From the NCBI GenBank assembly GCA_028829895.1, contig CM054178.1, positions 103,396,058 to 103,460,057 of the forward strand: a stretch of DNA of 64,000 bases. The letters are read 5' to 3'. The notes under the pieces were generated by a model that made no database searches, was not told the origin of the DNA, and was given only the letters and a program-made list of their open reading frames with translations. The translations under genes were made by a program, and so were the position numbers. Positions 60,401-64,000 of the stretch are shown here, piece by piece (the first letter of the stretch is position 1; every line of letters begins with the position of its first letter). The DNA is from Sinotaia quadrata (lineage: Eukaryota > Mollusca > Gastropoda > Architaenioglossa > Viviparidae).

Positions 60401-61413
60401 ATTTTCATAATCATGGTAAACCTTTACAGGTGGTGTATTATTCTCAAAACTTAATATTGATCAGTTATATCTGTGTCTGTATCATTGTATCATTTCAACT
60501 GAGTTGTTCAGAAGAACATTGAATTGACCAGAATGCAAATGGAGAAAATAAGTCTGAATATTTCAAAAGTACTATTTCCGTGCTGCATCTGGACATATAG
60601 CTAGGATTTTTTTTTTAGGAAGTAGAGATAGACCATTAGCTTTAGATCTGAGCTGTATAGCTAGGATTTTTTCTAGGAAGTAGAGATAGACCTTCAGCTT
60701 TAGATCTGAGGTGTACTGATTCATTAAAAATGGATTTTTGTGATGATGGTGGTGAACTTGTCTCTTGCTCTGAATGTCTCTTATAATGTACCCTATATGA
60801 TGGAGAGTGTATCATTTCTATGTAGTGCCCATTGCGCCTCATATAATGCACTCTATCTGAGAGGTTTCATTTCTGTGTGATGTCCTTAATGCCTTGTGTA
60901 ATATACCCTGATTAAGACTATATCATTTCTGTGTGATGTCCTTACTGCCATGTGTAATATACCCTGATTAAGACTATATCATTTCTATGTGATGTCCCTT
61001 ATGCCTTGTGTAATATACCCTGATTAAGACTGTATCATTTCTGTGTGATGTCCCTAATGCCTTGTGTAATATATCCTGATTAAGACTGTATCATTTCTGT
61101 GTGATGTCCCTAATGCCTTGTGTAATATATCCTGATTAAGACTGTATCATTTCTGTGTGATGTCCCTAATGCCTTGTGTAATATATCCTGATTAAGACTG
61201 TATCATTTCTGTGTGATGCCATAGGTGCTAAGCAGTCACTCTTTGAACTAGAACTTGACAGTGAGAAACAGAACTGTAATACTTGTAAGCTTTAGTTAGA
61301 ATATTTTCAGCATGGTGCTGGAGACTTTCATTTGGTATTGTTAGTTGAAATTGATTTTATTATATTTTTTAATTATTTTCATTTCAGAAATTCTGCTATG
61401 TGCTGGTGCTGAG
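14224..61413 (+). CDS. MDC1: MDC1 orthologue (mediator of DNA damage checkpoint 1), 21 coding exons, 3' end incomplete
   Basis: MDC1 is the nuclear scaffold that reads gamma-H2AX at double-strand breaks and recruits ATM, MRN (through NBS1) and RNF8. Twenty-one exons join without a frame break into 2403 codons (human has 2089 residues in total). Layout: T6-Q7 near the N-terminus; FHA domain about residues 33-128 with G57-R58 and S72-K-E-H (human GR58 and S72-K-Q-H); SDTVDD at 170-175; ATQAY, ATQDF and ATQSY at 281-382; a 15-residue array at 425-484; a 24-residue array at about 676-842; RGRKS repeats at about 1485-1707; KDTDS repeats at about 1755-1947; BRCT1 from about 2272 with FTGV and IRRTVKFLC, almost identical to human; and BRCT2 beginning GYRVHVTRSVQPEPAQM. 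The order and the BRCT match exclude PTIP, NBS1 and 53BP1. The BRCT2 end and the stop codon are not found. Confidence 0.95.
14314..15226 (+). other. MDC1 intron 1
   Basis: AT-rich sequence with consensus GTAAGT and TTGCAG ends. No repeat or gene is recognised. Confidence 0.6.
15227..15290 (+). CDS. MDC1: MDC1 coding exon 2 (FHA strand 1-2)
   Basis: The exon encodes MGQLTVIEGKGLMESHFPVFE, the first strands of the FHA domain. The acceptor is TTGATTGCAG and the donor is GAAG|GTGAGA (phase 1). Confidence 0.9.
15291..17886 (+). other. MDC1 intron 2
   Basis: Its first kilobase is a copy of a dispersed repeat (15330-16310). From about 16310 to 17886 I recognise only AT-rich sequence. Confidence 0.6.
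15330..16310 (+). repeat. Dispersed repeat family B, partial copy
   Basis: It aligns by eye with 62050-63240. Shared blocks are ATCATTTTATTCAGCATTTC, TTCATTTCTGAGACA, AGATCTATTTGT, TTTAGTTATGG, GATAACTCT and AGCTG.TGAGCAGTA. The copy is diverged and 5' truncated relative to the 61.6 kb copy. Confidence 0.8.
17887..17939 (+). CDS. MDC1: MDC1 coding exon 3 (FHA GR motif)
   Basis: The exon encodes GDNIIGRQESCKICIPLK, equivalent to human GKNVVGRMPDCSVALPF. R58 is the FHA phosphothreonine-binding arginine. The acceptor is AATTGCAG and the donor is AAAG|GTAACT. Confidence 0.93.
17940..23664 (+). other. MDC1 intron 3
   Basis: This 5.7 kb intron holds a T-run at 18017-18032 and the piggyBac-like element at 18653-19255. 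From 19260 to 23664 I see no gene or repeat I can name; the short open frames there lack splice or codon support. Confidence 0.55.
18653..19255. mobile_element. piggyBac-like non-autonomous element flanked by TTAA
   Basis: TTAA occurs at 18649-18652 and 19256-19259. The ends read CCCTTTACTGGGCAAAG and, inverted, CTCTGCGCAGGCAAG, which share a CT..C.GGCAA pattern. A plus-strand frame at about 18878-19015 encodes the acidic MDFESSSDNLEF and ESDDEINSD, resembling the acidic N-terminus of piggyBac transposases. The superfamily call rests on TTAA and the weak terminal match. Confidence 0.6.
23665..23757 (+). CDS. MDC1: MDC1 coding exon 4 (FHA SKxH motif)
   Basis: The exon encodes SLSKEHACITVANG, then HLIYDKSSRNRTKRGK. 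SLSKEHA matches human SISKQHA, the FHA SxxH signature. RNRTKRG stands in the place of the human SLNGT loop. The acceptor is TTTTCAG and the donor is AAAG|GTAATT. Confidence 0.93.
23758..24326 (+). other. MDC1 intron 4 with a tandem duplication
   Basis: The blocks at about 23905-24050 and 24055-24200 are duplicates, sharing AATTATATGGTGAAGCT and GTCTGTTTCATGTTATATGA. Nothing else is recognised. Confidence 0.7.
24327..24419 (+). CDS. MDC1: MDC1 coding exon 5 (FHA C-terminal strands)
   Basis: The exon encodes LFLTPEVRYELRNCDE, then LTFADIHCTYTIFDQ. FADIHCTY matches human FADLLCQY, which closes the FHA fold. The acceptor is TTATAG and the donor is CAG|GTAACT (phase 0). Confidence 0.93.
24420..26259 (+). 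other. MDC1 intron 5
   Basis: It contains an inverted copy of repeat family B (24885-25222) and TA runs near 25225-25280 and 26138-26158. The remainder is unrecognised AT-rich sequence. Confidence 0.6.
24885..25222 (-). repeat. Dispersed repeat family B, inverted partial copy
   Basis: The reverse complement aligns with about 61585-61985. Shared blocks are CTGAACTTTATTATTGT, GGGTTAC.TCAAAAATTTCTC, GAGAGATAACT and ACACTCATATTTTTTTC. Its boundary CGTTGGGATTACCT at 25209-25222 matches the inverse of the AGGTAGTCCCACCG start at about 61585. Confidence 0.8.
26260..26439 (+). CDS. MDC1: MDC1 coding exon 6 (acidic, SDT-type motif)
   Basis: The 60-residue acidic exon begins IPVSGIQNKESENM and contains LASDTVDDLDYASD. 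SDTVDD resembles the CK2-phosphorylated SDT motifs with which vertebrate MDC1 docks NBS1. It ends PTQ|GTAGGG. The frame is open and the acceptor (TATTTTCAG) is good. Confidence 0.85.
27257..28555. mobile_element. 1.3 kb DNA transposon remnant with perfect 33-base inverted ends
   Basis: Bases 27257-27289 and 28523-28555 are exact reverse complements, beginning GTGACCTGTCACCACAAAAA. ATTT at 27253-27256 and 28556-28559 is a 4-base target duplication. Inside, on the minus strand, an acidic serine-rich frame (MKRTQGRQFRPVMRN..., 28071-27805) continues, after one frame change, as SETDSDTEIEEPDVS to a stop near 27655. The 4-base duplication would fit the Sola type, but no transposase core is visible and the superfamily is unsettled. 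Confidence 0.88.
27655..28071 (-). pseudogene. Broken acidic ORF inside the 27.3 kb element
   Basis: The frame starts MKRTQGRQFRPVMRN and runs through NVNMEKRIANLLNSC and SSESDTDSESHD. A frame change near 27830 leads into an acidic stretch ending ENWSCG and a stop. It looks like the N-terminal part of a transposon protein whose catalytic part has been deleted. The family is not recognised. Confidence 0.55.
28981..29092. repeat. 28-base tandem repeat, four copies
   Basis: ATACTACTACCATGAAGCAA and then GAGATAAC repeats four times; the last two units have lost a base and read CATGAACAAGAG. Confidence 0.93.
30185..30257 (+). CDS. MDC1: MDC1 coding exon 7
   Basis: The exon encodes MFENTKSGQMTSAS, then TDESEVVQSA, in phase with exons 6 and 8. 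The acceptor is TTTTTAG and the donor is CAC|GTAAGT (phase 1). It has no recognised domain. Confidence 0.75.
30258..31985 (+). other. MDC1 intron 7
   Basis: I see no repeat or gene I can name. Short open frames here lack splice support. Confidence 0.5.
31986..32057 (+). CDS. MDC1: MDC1 coding exon 8
   Basis: The exon encodes PFHLARRINMTVMETP, then EFLQKPID. The acceptor is TTGTTTCAG and the donor is GATG|GTAAGG. Phase 1 on both sides agrees with its neighbours. Confidence 0.75.
32058..34355 (+). other. MDC1 intron 8
   Basis: It contains the hAT element at 32362-33203 and a (TA)n run at about 33358-33395. The rest is AT-rich and unrecognised. Confidence 0.6.
32362..33203. mobile_element. Non-autonomous hAT element with 8-base target duplication
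   Basis: ATTCCAAC is duplicated at 32354-32361 and 33204-33211. The ends are TAGGGCTGTCAA and, inverted, TAGTGGTGCCAA, followed on both sides by GGTAC(C/T)CG-type motifs common in hAT ends. Inside, a block of about 112 bases is duplicated in tandem (about 32468-32579 and 32582-32692). No transposase frame is present. Confidence 0.88.
34356..34433 (+). CDS. MDC1: MDC1 coding exon 9, GC donor
   Basis: The exon encodes GSFVLSESDYDEKLLP, then ETLVFHDDED, an acidic stretch. The acceptor is ATTTGCAG. The exon ends GAAGATG|GCAAGTAT. Only the GC donor at 34434-34435 keeps phase 1 into exon 10. The GT four bases further on (34438-34439) would create an immediate stop. Confidence 0.8.
34500..34960. 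repeat. Degenerate ~45-60-base tandem repeats
   Basis: Units contain ATGACAAGTA(A/G)(A/G)CAGGAT, GATTATTTTATAA and CACTTTTCTTCTGCAT. About eight diverged copies are visible. Confidence 0.85.
35282..38318. mobile_element. 3 kb insertion with AGGTAGAACCAGC inverted ends
   Basis: AGGTAGAACCAGC at the left end (about 35282) is matched by the inverse GCTGGTTCTACCT at the right end (about 38318). The flanks are both TA-rich repeat, so a target duplication cannot be read cleanly. Inside are a copy of dispersed repeat C, an A-rich minus-strand stretch (37086-37500) and an unusually GC-rich segment (37620-37705). No transposase is recognised, and the contents may be nested insertions. Confidence 0.7.
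35335..35970 (+). repeat. Dispersed repeat family C, copy 1
   Basis: It aligns by eye with 52555-53430. Shared blocks are TTTACCCTTTTGTCACAA, TTTATCATGCTTGTGAAATA, GAATAAAACTATCTT, CAGTTATTTTTGAAAATAT and GATAATCTCTGTCAGACAAT. It lacks about 250 bases present in the second copy. Confidence 0.88.
38407..38487 (+). CDS. MDC1: MDC1 coding exon 10 (ATQAY motif)
   Basis: The exon encodes DESEIEGDTAAMMGA, then ATQAYCPDSDPE. ATQAY with acidic residues after it resembles the vertebrate RNF8-docking TQxF sites. The acceptor is AATATAG and the donor is GAGG|GTGTGT (phase 1). Confidence 0.85.
38488..41423 (+). other. MDC1 intron 10, mostly a foldback element
   Basis: Apart from about 340 bases at the start and about 170 at the end, this intron is the foldback element described separately. 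Confidence 0.75.
38834..41256. mobile_element. 2.4 kb foldback element with ~1 kb inverted arms
   Basis: The left arm (about 38834-39800) and right arm (about 40236-41256) are long inverted repeats. Examples are AATCATCCATAAC against GTTATGGATGATT, GGTGGAAAACGTCTTACCA against TGGTAAGACGTTTTCCACC, and GGAACAAATACTTAAG against CTTAAGTATTTGTTCC. About 430 bases of unrelated sequence separate them. The outer ends contain GTTATTGGTTATAATTATTA. No coding frame is recognised. Related single arms occur at 1-1350 and 54170-54290. Confidence 0.88.
41424..41533 (+). CDS. MDC1: MDC1 coding exon 11 (ATQDF motif)
   Basis: The exon encodes GSDSSIGWEDENDSND, then HVDMEAATQDFGLDSVDTTAK. ATQDF is an exact TQxF. 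The acceptor is GATGGTAG and the donor is AAA|GTGAGT (phase 0). The start lies only about 170 bases from the end of a foldback element. Confidence 0.85.
41534..41933 (+). other. MDC1 intron 11
   Basis: A 400-base AT-rich intron with GTGAGT and TTGCAG ends. I see nothing else in it. Confidence 0.7.
41934..43703 (+). CDS. MDC1: MDC1 coding exon 12, large exon with two repeat arrays
   Basis: The exon has 590 codons in one open frame, starting KVAPTVSYSMDVHS after ATGTTGCAG and ending ALK|GTAAGT. It carries a third motif, ATQSYDMGL, early on. Four copies of LTSLAEVELDDKGKQ follow (42219-42398), then an acidic serine-rich stretch, then about seven copies of a 24-residue unit containing CNTLPLKDDHNK and TSPSADK (about 42972-43470). 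These units are nearly identical at the DNA level, which indicates recent expansion. Composition is disordered with no folded domain. The part corresponds to the low-complexity middle of vertebrate MDC1. Confidence 0.92.
42219..42398 (+). repeat. 45-base coding tandem repeat, four copies
   Basis: Four head-to-tail copies of a 45-base unit encode LTSLAEVELDDKGKQ with alternating E/K at the eighth residue. A decayed fifth unit (IIELAEKGPQ) precedes them. The repeat period is a multiple of three, so the frame is kept. Confidence 0.95.
42972..43470 (+). repeat. 72-base coding tandem repeat, about seven copies
   Basis: The 72-base unit encodes 24 residues including ADKAVICNTLPLK and DDHNKDVTSPS. 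The central copies differ by only a few bases. Decayed copies follow to about 43630 (SSTLLLSDDCNED, DSLLLTEIQHKH type). Each unit offers several Ser/Thr-Pro and acidic-flanked phosphosites. Confidence 0.95.
43779..43964. mobile_element. Short non-autonomous hAT-like element
   Basis: AGTTAGAT is duplicated at 43771-43778 and 43965-43972. The ends are AAGGGTTTCTCAACTTTGG and, inverted, CAGCCTTTTTCAACATTTT, resembling the TTCTCAAC ends of small hAT elements. It is 186 bases long and non-coding. Confidence 0.75.
45763..45841 (+). other. 34-base-pair hairpin in MDC1 intron 12
   Basis: CCAAGGCAAATATAAC followed by GTTTCTTTTCTTTACAAA is repeated in inverse order after a loop of about 9 bases (AAGTTCTTG). 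The only imperfection is a 2-base bulge in the right arm. The transcript would form a very stable stem, of a length compatible with a small-RNA precursor or a tiny palindromic insertion. Confidence 0.85.
45925..46235. repeat. ~53-60-base tandem repeat, five copies
   Basis: Units contain TTTATTTAATAGTCTTT, ACTATTGTTTATGTT and TTCTTCAAGGCAGA. They run almost to the exon 13 acceptor and extend its polypyrimidine-rich approach. Confidence 0.9.
46270..46417 (+). CDS. MDC1: MDC1 coding exon 13
   Basis: The exon encodes VSGTLLDDNDNDRS, then MKFSERRLSCPDSSN, then SQSHSEKKSASQIFLPQ. The acceptor is TTGTTAG and the donor is CACAAA|GTGAGT (phase 1). It contains two SQ sites. Confidence 0.82.
46607..46656 (+). 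CDS. MDC1: MDC1 coding exon 14
   Basis: This 50-base exon encodes ITSSAHSIPRNEEDYQE in phase between exons 13 and 15. The acceptor is TTAAAAG and the donor is GAG|GTATAT. The match rests on phase and splice sites only. Confidence 0.68.
46657..47565 (+). other. MDC1 intron 14
   Basis: It starts with a (TA)n run at the donor (46657-46678). The rest is AT-rich and unrecognised. Confidence 0.6.
47566..47694 (+). CDS. MDC1: MDC1 coding exon 15
   Basis: The exon encodes VVPDSQEEGQSS, then CTIILPSKSPLKSARAV, then KCRIVSSLQKKST. The acceptor is TATTTAG. The donor ACT|GTATAT is weak, and retention of the intron would reach a stop after VYQVL at 47712. Confidence 0.8.
47695..48396 (+). other. MDC1 intron 15
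   Basis: The donor GTATAT is weak. In-frame read-through stops at 47712, and an AATAAA occurs near 47899. A retained-intron or alternative 3' end is possible. No repeat is recognised. Confidence 0.55.
48397..52005 (+). CDS. MDC1: MDC1 coding exon 16, very large exon with basic repeat region
   Basis: The exon has 1203 codons from PKEKEETAPLGES after CACTACAG to DNECM|GTATGT. It is hydrophilic and disordered. It contains SRSGRVCRKPAKLL near the start, a run of RGRKS motifs (about 49765-50430) and roughly twelve units of about 19 residues built on ELKDTDSQPRLSRSKT (about 50575-51150). Its length and position match the human region of the PST repeats, whose units also contain RGRK followed by SSVKTPE. 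That similarity may be descent or convergence. The Lys/Arg-rich composition suggests chromatin contact. A downstream in-frame stop at 52117-52119 would end a read-through product. Confidence 0.93.
49765..50430 (+). repeat. RGRKS-type coding repeats
   Basis: At least six exact RGRKS motifs (RGRKSS, RGRKSR, RGRKSQ twice, RGRKSL, RGRKSS) and several variants (RGHQS, RGQKI) occur, spaced unevenly by about 20-60 residues. RGRK resembles the core of AT-hook or linker-histone-like DNA contacts. Confidence 0.85.
50575..51150 (+). repeat. KDTDSQ coding tandem repeats, about twelve units
   Basis: Units of about 57-63 bases encode ELKDTDSQPRLSRSKTISE and variants. Adjacent units near 50640-50820 are almost identical in DNA, while outer units have diverged. 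Each unit places a TDSQ beside a basic SRSKT, so an SQ phosphosite is repeated many times. Confidence 0.92.
52555..53430 (+). repeat. Dispersed repeat family C, copy 2
   Basis: The longer copy of the family seen at 35335-35970. Its extra interior (about 52700-52950) contains GC-richer sequence such as CTCCGGTTTTACCGTC. No coding frame is recognised. Confidence 0.85.
53805..54120 (+). pseudogene. Decayed, unrecognised coding relic
   Basis: After a start at 53807 the frames are broken by stops, but coherent pieces remain. One reads LKLNEFSSSTFFSLPSQASS, then NTPVQPHFNESRHPAASEEA. In another frame follows SNEHVKDHNGISSSSSEDD. It looks like the serine-rich N-terminal part of a transposon protein. 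It abuts a foldback-family end at 54170-54290. Confidence 0.45.
54170..54290 (+). mobile_element. Foldback-family end fragment
   Basis: ATAAATTAAGATTC, CACTTGTAATTAGTTAT and AATAATCATAACCAGTAAC match the outer end of the foldback right arm (41160-41228). The following GGGTGCCTGTCATG echoes GGGTGGCATAAGTGTCAC beyond 41230. Confidence 0.75.
54712..55260. repeat. ~170-200-base tandem repeat, three copies
   Basis: AATTATCAATGGATTTT-type starts recur at about 54730, 54930 and 55095. Each unit continues with TTATCTTTTTGTTGAACTCG and a T-run. A partial fourth unit may lie at 55380-55470. Confidence 0.88.
56499..56663 (+). CDS. MDC1: MDC1 coding exon 17 (start of BRCT1)
   Basis: The exon encodes TPVSKRSKVCKQ through SKPRIMFTGVTDETGQK. 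RIMFTGVTDETG matches human KVLFTGVVDARG; the FTG threonine is the phosphoserine-binding residue T1898 in human. The acceptor is TTTTACAG and the donor is AAA|GTAATT. Confidence 0.95.
56920..56988 (+). CDS. MDC1: MDC1 coding exon 18 (BRCT1)
   Basis: The exon encodes IVKDLGGELAQTVAEC, then THLVTDK, matching human LGGSLAGSAAEASHLVTDR. The acceptor is TTCTTTAG and the donor is AAG|GTGAGA. Confidence 0.95.
56989..58376 (+). other. MDC1 intron 18
   Basis: AT-rich sequence with GTGAGA and TTGCACAG ends. No repeat or gene is recognised. Confidence 0.55.
58377..58476 (+). CDS. MDC1: MDC1 coding exon 19 (BRCT1, gamma-H2AX pocket)
   Basis: The exon encodes [14 protein letters not shown], then VLIVTPQWLESSKSVGTFV. 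Human has [23 protein letters not shown]. The RRTVK segment holds the arginine and lysine that contact the phosphoserine and the C-terminal tyrosine of gamma-H2AX. The acceptor is TTTGCACAG and the donor is GTGG|GTGAGT (phase 1). Confidence 0.96.
58477..59987 (+). other. MDC1 intron 19
   Basis: It contains a tandem repeat at 59275-59465. The rest is AT-rich and unrecognised. Confidence 0.6.
59275..59465. repeat. ~30-base tandem repeat, about six copies
   Basis: GATAATGTAAGATAGATCCT and then GCAGTGATCT repeats with small changes. Minus-strand frames through it are repeat artefacts. Confidence 0.92.
59988..60143 (+). CDS. MDC1: MDC1 coding exon 20 (BRCT linker and BRCT2 start)
   Basis: The exon encodes DGSRFLVSDPHVEKQYKF, then SLVTSLHKATHAPM, then LQGYRVHVTRSVQPEPAQMK. 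Human has YVVTDPEQEKNFGFSLQ and LEGYEIYVTPGVQPPPPQM. The acceptor must be CTTTGAG at 59981-59987, because the nearer GAAGCAG would break the frame. The donor is AAAG|GTAGGA (phase 1). Confidence 0.92.
60595..60715. repeat. Direct duplication of ~57 bases
   Basis: ATATAGCTAGGATTTTTT, GGAAGTAGAGATAGACC and AGCTTTAGATCTGAG occur twice in a row with few differences. Confidence 0.9.
60850..61225. repeat. 56-base tandem repeat, about six copies
   Basis: TGATTAAGACTGTATCATTT and CTGTGTGATGTCCCTAATGC recur every 56 bases; ACCCTGATTA falls at 60905, 60961 and 61017. The last three units are nearly identical. Confidence 0.93.
61388..61413 (+). CDS. MDC1: MDC1 coding exon 21 (BRCT2), last one found
   Basis: This 26-base exon encodes EILLCAGAE, matching human GEIISCCGGTYLP. 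The acceptor is TTTCATTTCAG and the donor is GAG|GTATGG (phase 0). No continuation (a VITCPQD-like strand) was found in the remaining 2.6 kb, which is largely repeat. Confidence 0.85.
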
Positions 61414-61584
61414 GTATGGCCTTTCTTTAGATGTTAAGTTTATCACTTTCACTATAGATTTTTAGGTGTTACATTTATAACTGGTACTATAAATATTTAA
61501 ATGTTACAGTTATCATTGTTGTTACAAATCTTTAGATTGTGTTTATAATGTTATGATCATTTAGATACTATATTTATCACTAGT

Positions 61585-63250
61585 ACTAGGTAGTCCCACC
61601 GCCGCTGTTTTATTGGGGTCAAATGCTCTTTTGCACGCAAATTCACTGAACTTTGACTCACAACAGTTTTCTTCACACTAAACCTGGACTAACGATGTTT
61701 ATATAAAAAATAAAGAGCTATCTTTCATCTTTTAAAGTATATTCTTGCTTTTCATCTGAACTTTATTATTGTATCCATTAACTTTGACGAAAGTACCTAA
61801 GGGTTACGTCAAAAATTTCTCATCGGGCGCCTCACGGCTGAAAAAGTAAAATTCGCGTTTTTCGGTACTATACTTTAACTTTTTGGCAAGAAACAGCGTG
61901 ATAGGTTGGCGAAATTCTGATTGGTCCATTAAAAAGAAGAGAGATAACTCTATACACTCATATTTTTTTCCATATTGTATGTTAAGAATAACACCAAAAA
62001 AAATTTAAGTTAAAAATTTGAGACAAATTTTTGGGATCAAATATTTTTCAGAAAAACTAGGAAAACATATCATTTTATTCAGCATTTCAACCTCTTTCTA
62101 AAAACATAACACAATATGCGATTATTAGTCCAGCCGGTTCTTGCGAAATCGAAAACCCCGTAGCATCTTTCTCAATTCACGCCAGTCATGGCTTTCATTT
62201 CTGAGACACGGTGTACCGACGCTAACGCTGATTATTCTGCCCTAAACGATCATTTGAAACCATTTATCGGTCAGATCTATTTGTGAGTGTTTATTAAAGT
62301 TTATTTTCATTTTCTTGAATTTTTTTGAAAGCATATTATTATTATTTTTCAAGTACTGAAGTAGAATTATTGACAGTTTCCGAATTAACTCGTTCAAATA
62401 TAGGCCGATCTCGGAGTGACTTGCAAATATGTGAAAATATACTATTTTCTTGAAATATTTCGTTTTAAAGACGCAGATCATATTTGTGAATATTGTTTTA
62501 TTTGCTCATTTAATTTTAGTTATGGGTGATAATTTTATTATATAGAAAAAATAGTTTTAAATCATCGTTAATTTCAACAAGAAAAGATAACTCTAGATGT
62601 TAAAATTGTAGAAAAACATCGCTCTGAAATATTCAGTTCTTTCAAGCGTTCTGCGTACTGTAACACAAACTTAATATTTAGTTTATTATTTCGTTTTTGC
62701 TTATATTTAAAAAAAATCTTTTCCCATTTTGTTTCTTATTTGAACATCGTTTTACAGTGTAAAAAAATCTCTTTTGGGGGGGGGGGTCCCCCCTCCCCTG
62801 ACTTGTAATTTCTTTACACTTCTATATAAATGGAGAAATAGCTAACTTAAAAGGTTGTTGTTTCATTTTTTAATAATAAAGACAGCAGGCTGCTGTATAT
62901 TTGTTCTTAATCTTATAGCTAACTTAATATTTCTTCATGTTTTACTTTATTTTAAGACAGCAGGCTGCTGTACATTTGTTCTTAATCTTATAGCTAACTT
63001 AATATTTCTTCATGTTTTACTTTATTTTATTTTAAAGAGTAATATTTAAATATTGTTTGGTCCTTTCACTCTTTTAGCTGGTAAGCAACGTATACTTTTT
63101 TCTTTACATTAAAAGCAAGTATTAAAAGTATGCAGCTAATAGTTATTCTACTTAACAGCATACTTGTTTGCATAAAGAAAATTTTAAGGGTTGAACATTT
63201 GTGGAATATTTTTTTTAGCTGATGAGCAGTACACTAACTTATCTTCAGGG
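61585..63250 (+). repeat. Dispersed repeat family B, longest copy
   Basis: The copy starts AGGTAGTCCCACCG and covers both parts seen separately at 24885-25222 (inverted) and 15330-16310. A run of G then C (62776-62797) and a 79-base internal duplication interrupt it. It is probably a DNA transposon or its non-autonomous derivative; the ends were not defined. Confidence 0.75.
62880..63035. repeat. Direct duplication of ~79 bases
   Basis: AGACAGCAGGCTGCTGTA, TTTGTTCTTAATCTTATAGC and TTCATGTTTTACTTTATTTT occur twice in a row, nearly identical. Confidence 0.92.
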
Positions 63251-63255
63251 TTATG

Positions 63256-63950
63256 ACTGAACTTAAGAACACCCCTTGTAACAACTGGGAAACTGTTCTT
63301 TCCAAAGCATTACAACTTAGTGATGGGACTTTTCGTGAAAAGTATGGTATTAGTCAGGAGATGCTGTTGAAGTATGTTATTCATTAACAGCTGTTTATGA
63401 AGTTTCTGATAATCTGATTTGACTACTTCAAAGTTTTGCCAAGAAATTAAGTTTGAAAGATTGCTGTCTGAATGAGTGGCTTGTTCAGTTTTGCCCATCT
63501 CTCAAAATTGCAAAAACATAAAATACAGAATCACTAAAAAAAAAAGCAGTGCACTGTTCTTTAAACTTTTCACTTAAAACCAGATAGTCAAATTATTCTT
63601 GCTTTGTCTATGAATGAAAGTGTTTGCAAAGAGCTTCAGACTTTAAATAAAGCTAGTAGTACTCCATAGTAATCATAGGTACAAGGTTGATTTGGGTGCT
63701 AAAAGTCTGAATATAAAAATAAAAGGTAAAGACATCAACACCCTTGTTGATAAAATAATTTATGCAAATATTTGCTAGAAGACACTCCAGTATCTGATTG
63801 TGCACATGCTGAGCTGTTGTAAATGCAGCTAGTAGCTTAGATGAAACTGAATTGGCAAGAACAACTAATGTAGATAACTTTCCAAGTAGCCAACCACCAA
63901 AGAGACTGAAAGAAGATGGTGGATTTACAAACTAAGATGTTGCTGTTTGT
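63256..63950 (+). pseudogene. Decayed coding relic following repeat family B, unrecognised
   Basis: An initial frame reads MTELKNTPCNNWETV, then LSKALQLSDGTFREKYGISQ, and stops at 63386. In other frames protein-like pieces continue, such as KLSLKDCCLNEWLVQFCPSL, ILALSMNESVCKEL and SLDETELARTTNVDNFPSSQ, then PPKRLKEDGGF. Multiple stops and frame changes mark it as dead. It is probably transposon-derived; I cannot name the family. Confidence 0.5.
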
Positions 63951-64000
63951 TATGATAATGGATGTATGTGTGTCACTGTGTGTTATTGTGCATATTCATT

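Larger units (their letters stand above)
60144..61387 (+). other. MDC1 intron 20
   Basis: The intron contains a 56-57-base direct duplication (60595-60715) and a 56-base tandem array (60850-61225). The last 160 bases are ordinary AT-rich intron. Confidence 0.65.
61414..64000 (+). other. Region after MDC1 exon 21, repeat-filled
   Basis: The next MDC1 exon is not found. The interval is filled by repeat family B (about 61585-63250), a 79-base duplication (62880-63035) and a decayed coding relic (63256-63950). Confidence 0.65.

Noticed and set aside
62776..62797. Run of G followed by C as a possible regulatory or quadruplex site
   Set aside because: It is a short homopolymer patch inside a decayed repeat, with no supporting context.

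Overview
This window is AT-rich nuclear DNA from an animal. It has short coding exons with consensus GT-AG junctions (and two GC-AG introns), long introns, many non-autonomous DNA transposons and many tandem repeats. No prokaryotic, viral or organellar gene is visible. The two genes are clearly animal genes. Their protein divergence from human, and the style of the repeats, fit a lophotrochozoan such as a mollusc. That placement is inference; nothing here fixes the species.

Two genes lie head to head, with 628 bases between their start codons (13596-14223). On the minus strand is an FKBP12-type peptidyl-prolyl isomerase (FKBP1A orthologue). It reads from 13595 down to 1506 in five exons totalling 91 codons. 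The last roughly 17 residues are not found and should lie off the left edge. Its fourth exon is a 23-base microexon that ends at a GC donor. On the plus strand is a very large gene, the orthologue of MDC1 (mediator of DNA damage checkpoint 1). It runs from 14224 to at least 61413 in 21 supported coding exons (7209 bases, 2403 codons). The exons keep one continuous frame and encode, in order: an N-terminal TQ site, an FHA domain, an acidic region with an SDT-type motif, a cluster of ATQx(Y/F) motifs, two arrays of near-identical repeats, a basic low-complexity region with RGRKS and KDTDSQ repeats, and the start of a tandem BRCT module. The end of the second BRCT and the stop codon are not found.

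The rest is intronic repeat. In order: a foldback-family copy carrying a nested hAT element with an 8-base target duplication (1-1350); a 576-base tandem triplication (7715-9440); a 45-base minisatellite (10428-10810); a repeat family with copies near 15.3, 24.9 and 61.6 kb; a TTAA-flanked piggyBac-like element (18653-19255); a 1.3 kb element with perfect 33-base inverted ends (27257-28555); a hAT element (32362-33203); a 3 kb insertion that splits a tandem array (35282-38318); a 2.4 kb foldback element (about 38834-41256); a small hAT element (43779-43964); a 34-base-pair hairpin (45763-45841); another dispersed repeat (35335-35970 and 52555-53430); and two decayed, unrecognised coding relics (53.8-54.2 kb and 63.25-63.95 kb).

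The two genes are not known to share a pathway, so their head-to-head layout suggests only a shared promoter. The most interesting biology is the MDC1 protein. The known partner-docking modules of vertebrate MDC1 (ATM site plus FHA, a candidate NBS1 motif, RNF8-type TQ cluster, gamma-H2AX-binding BRCT) can all be read here, alongside recently expanded lineage-specific repeats.
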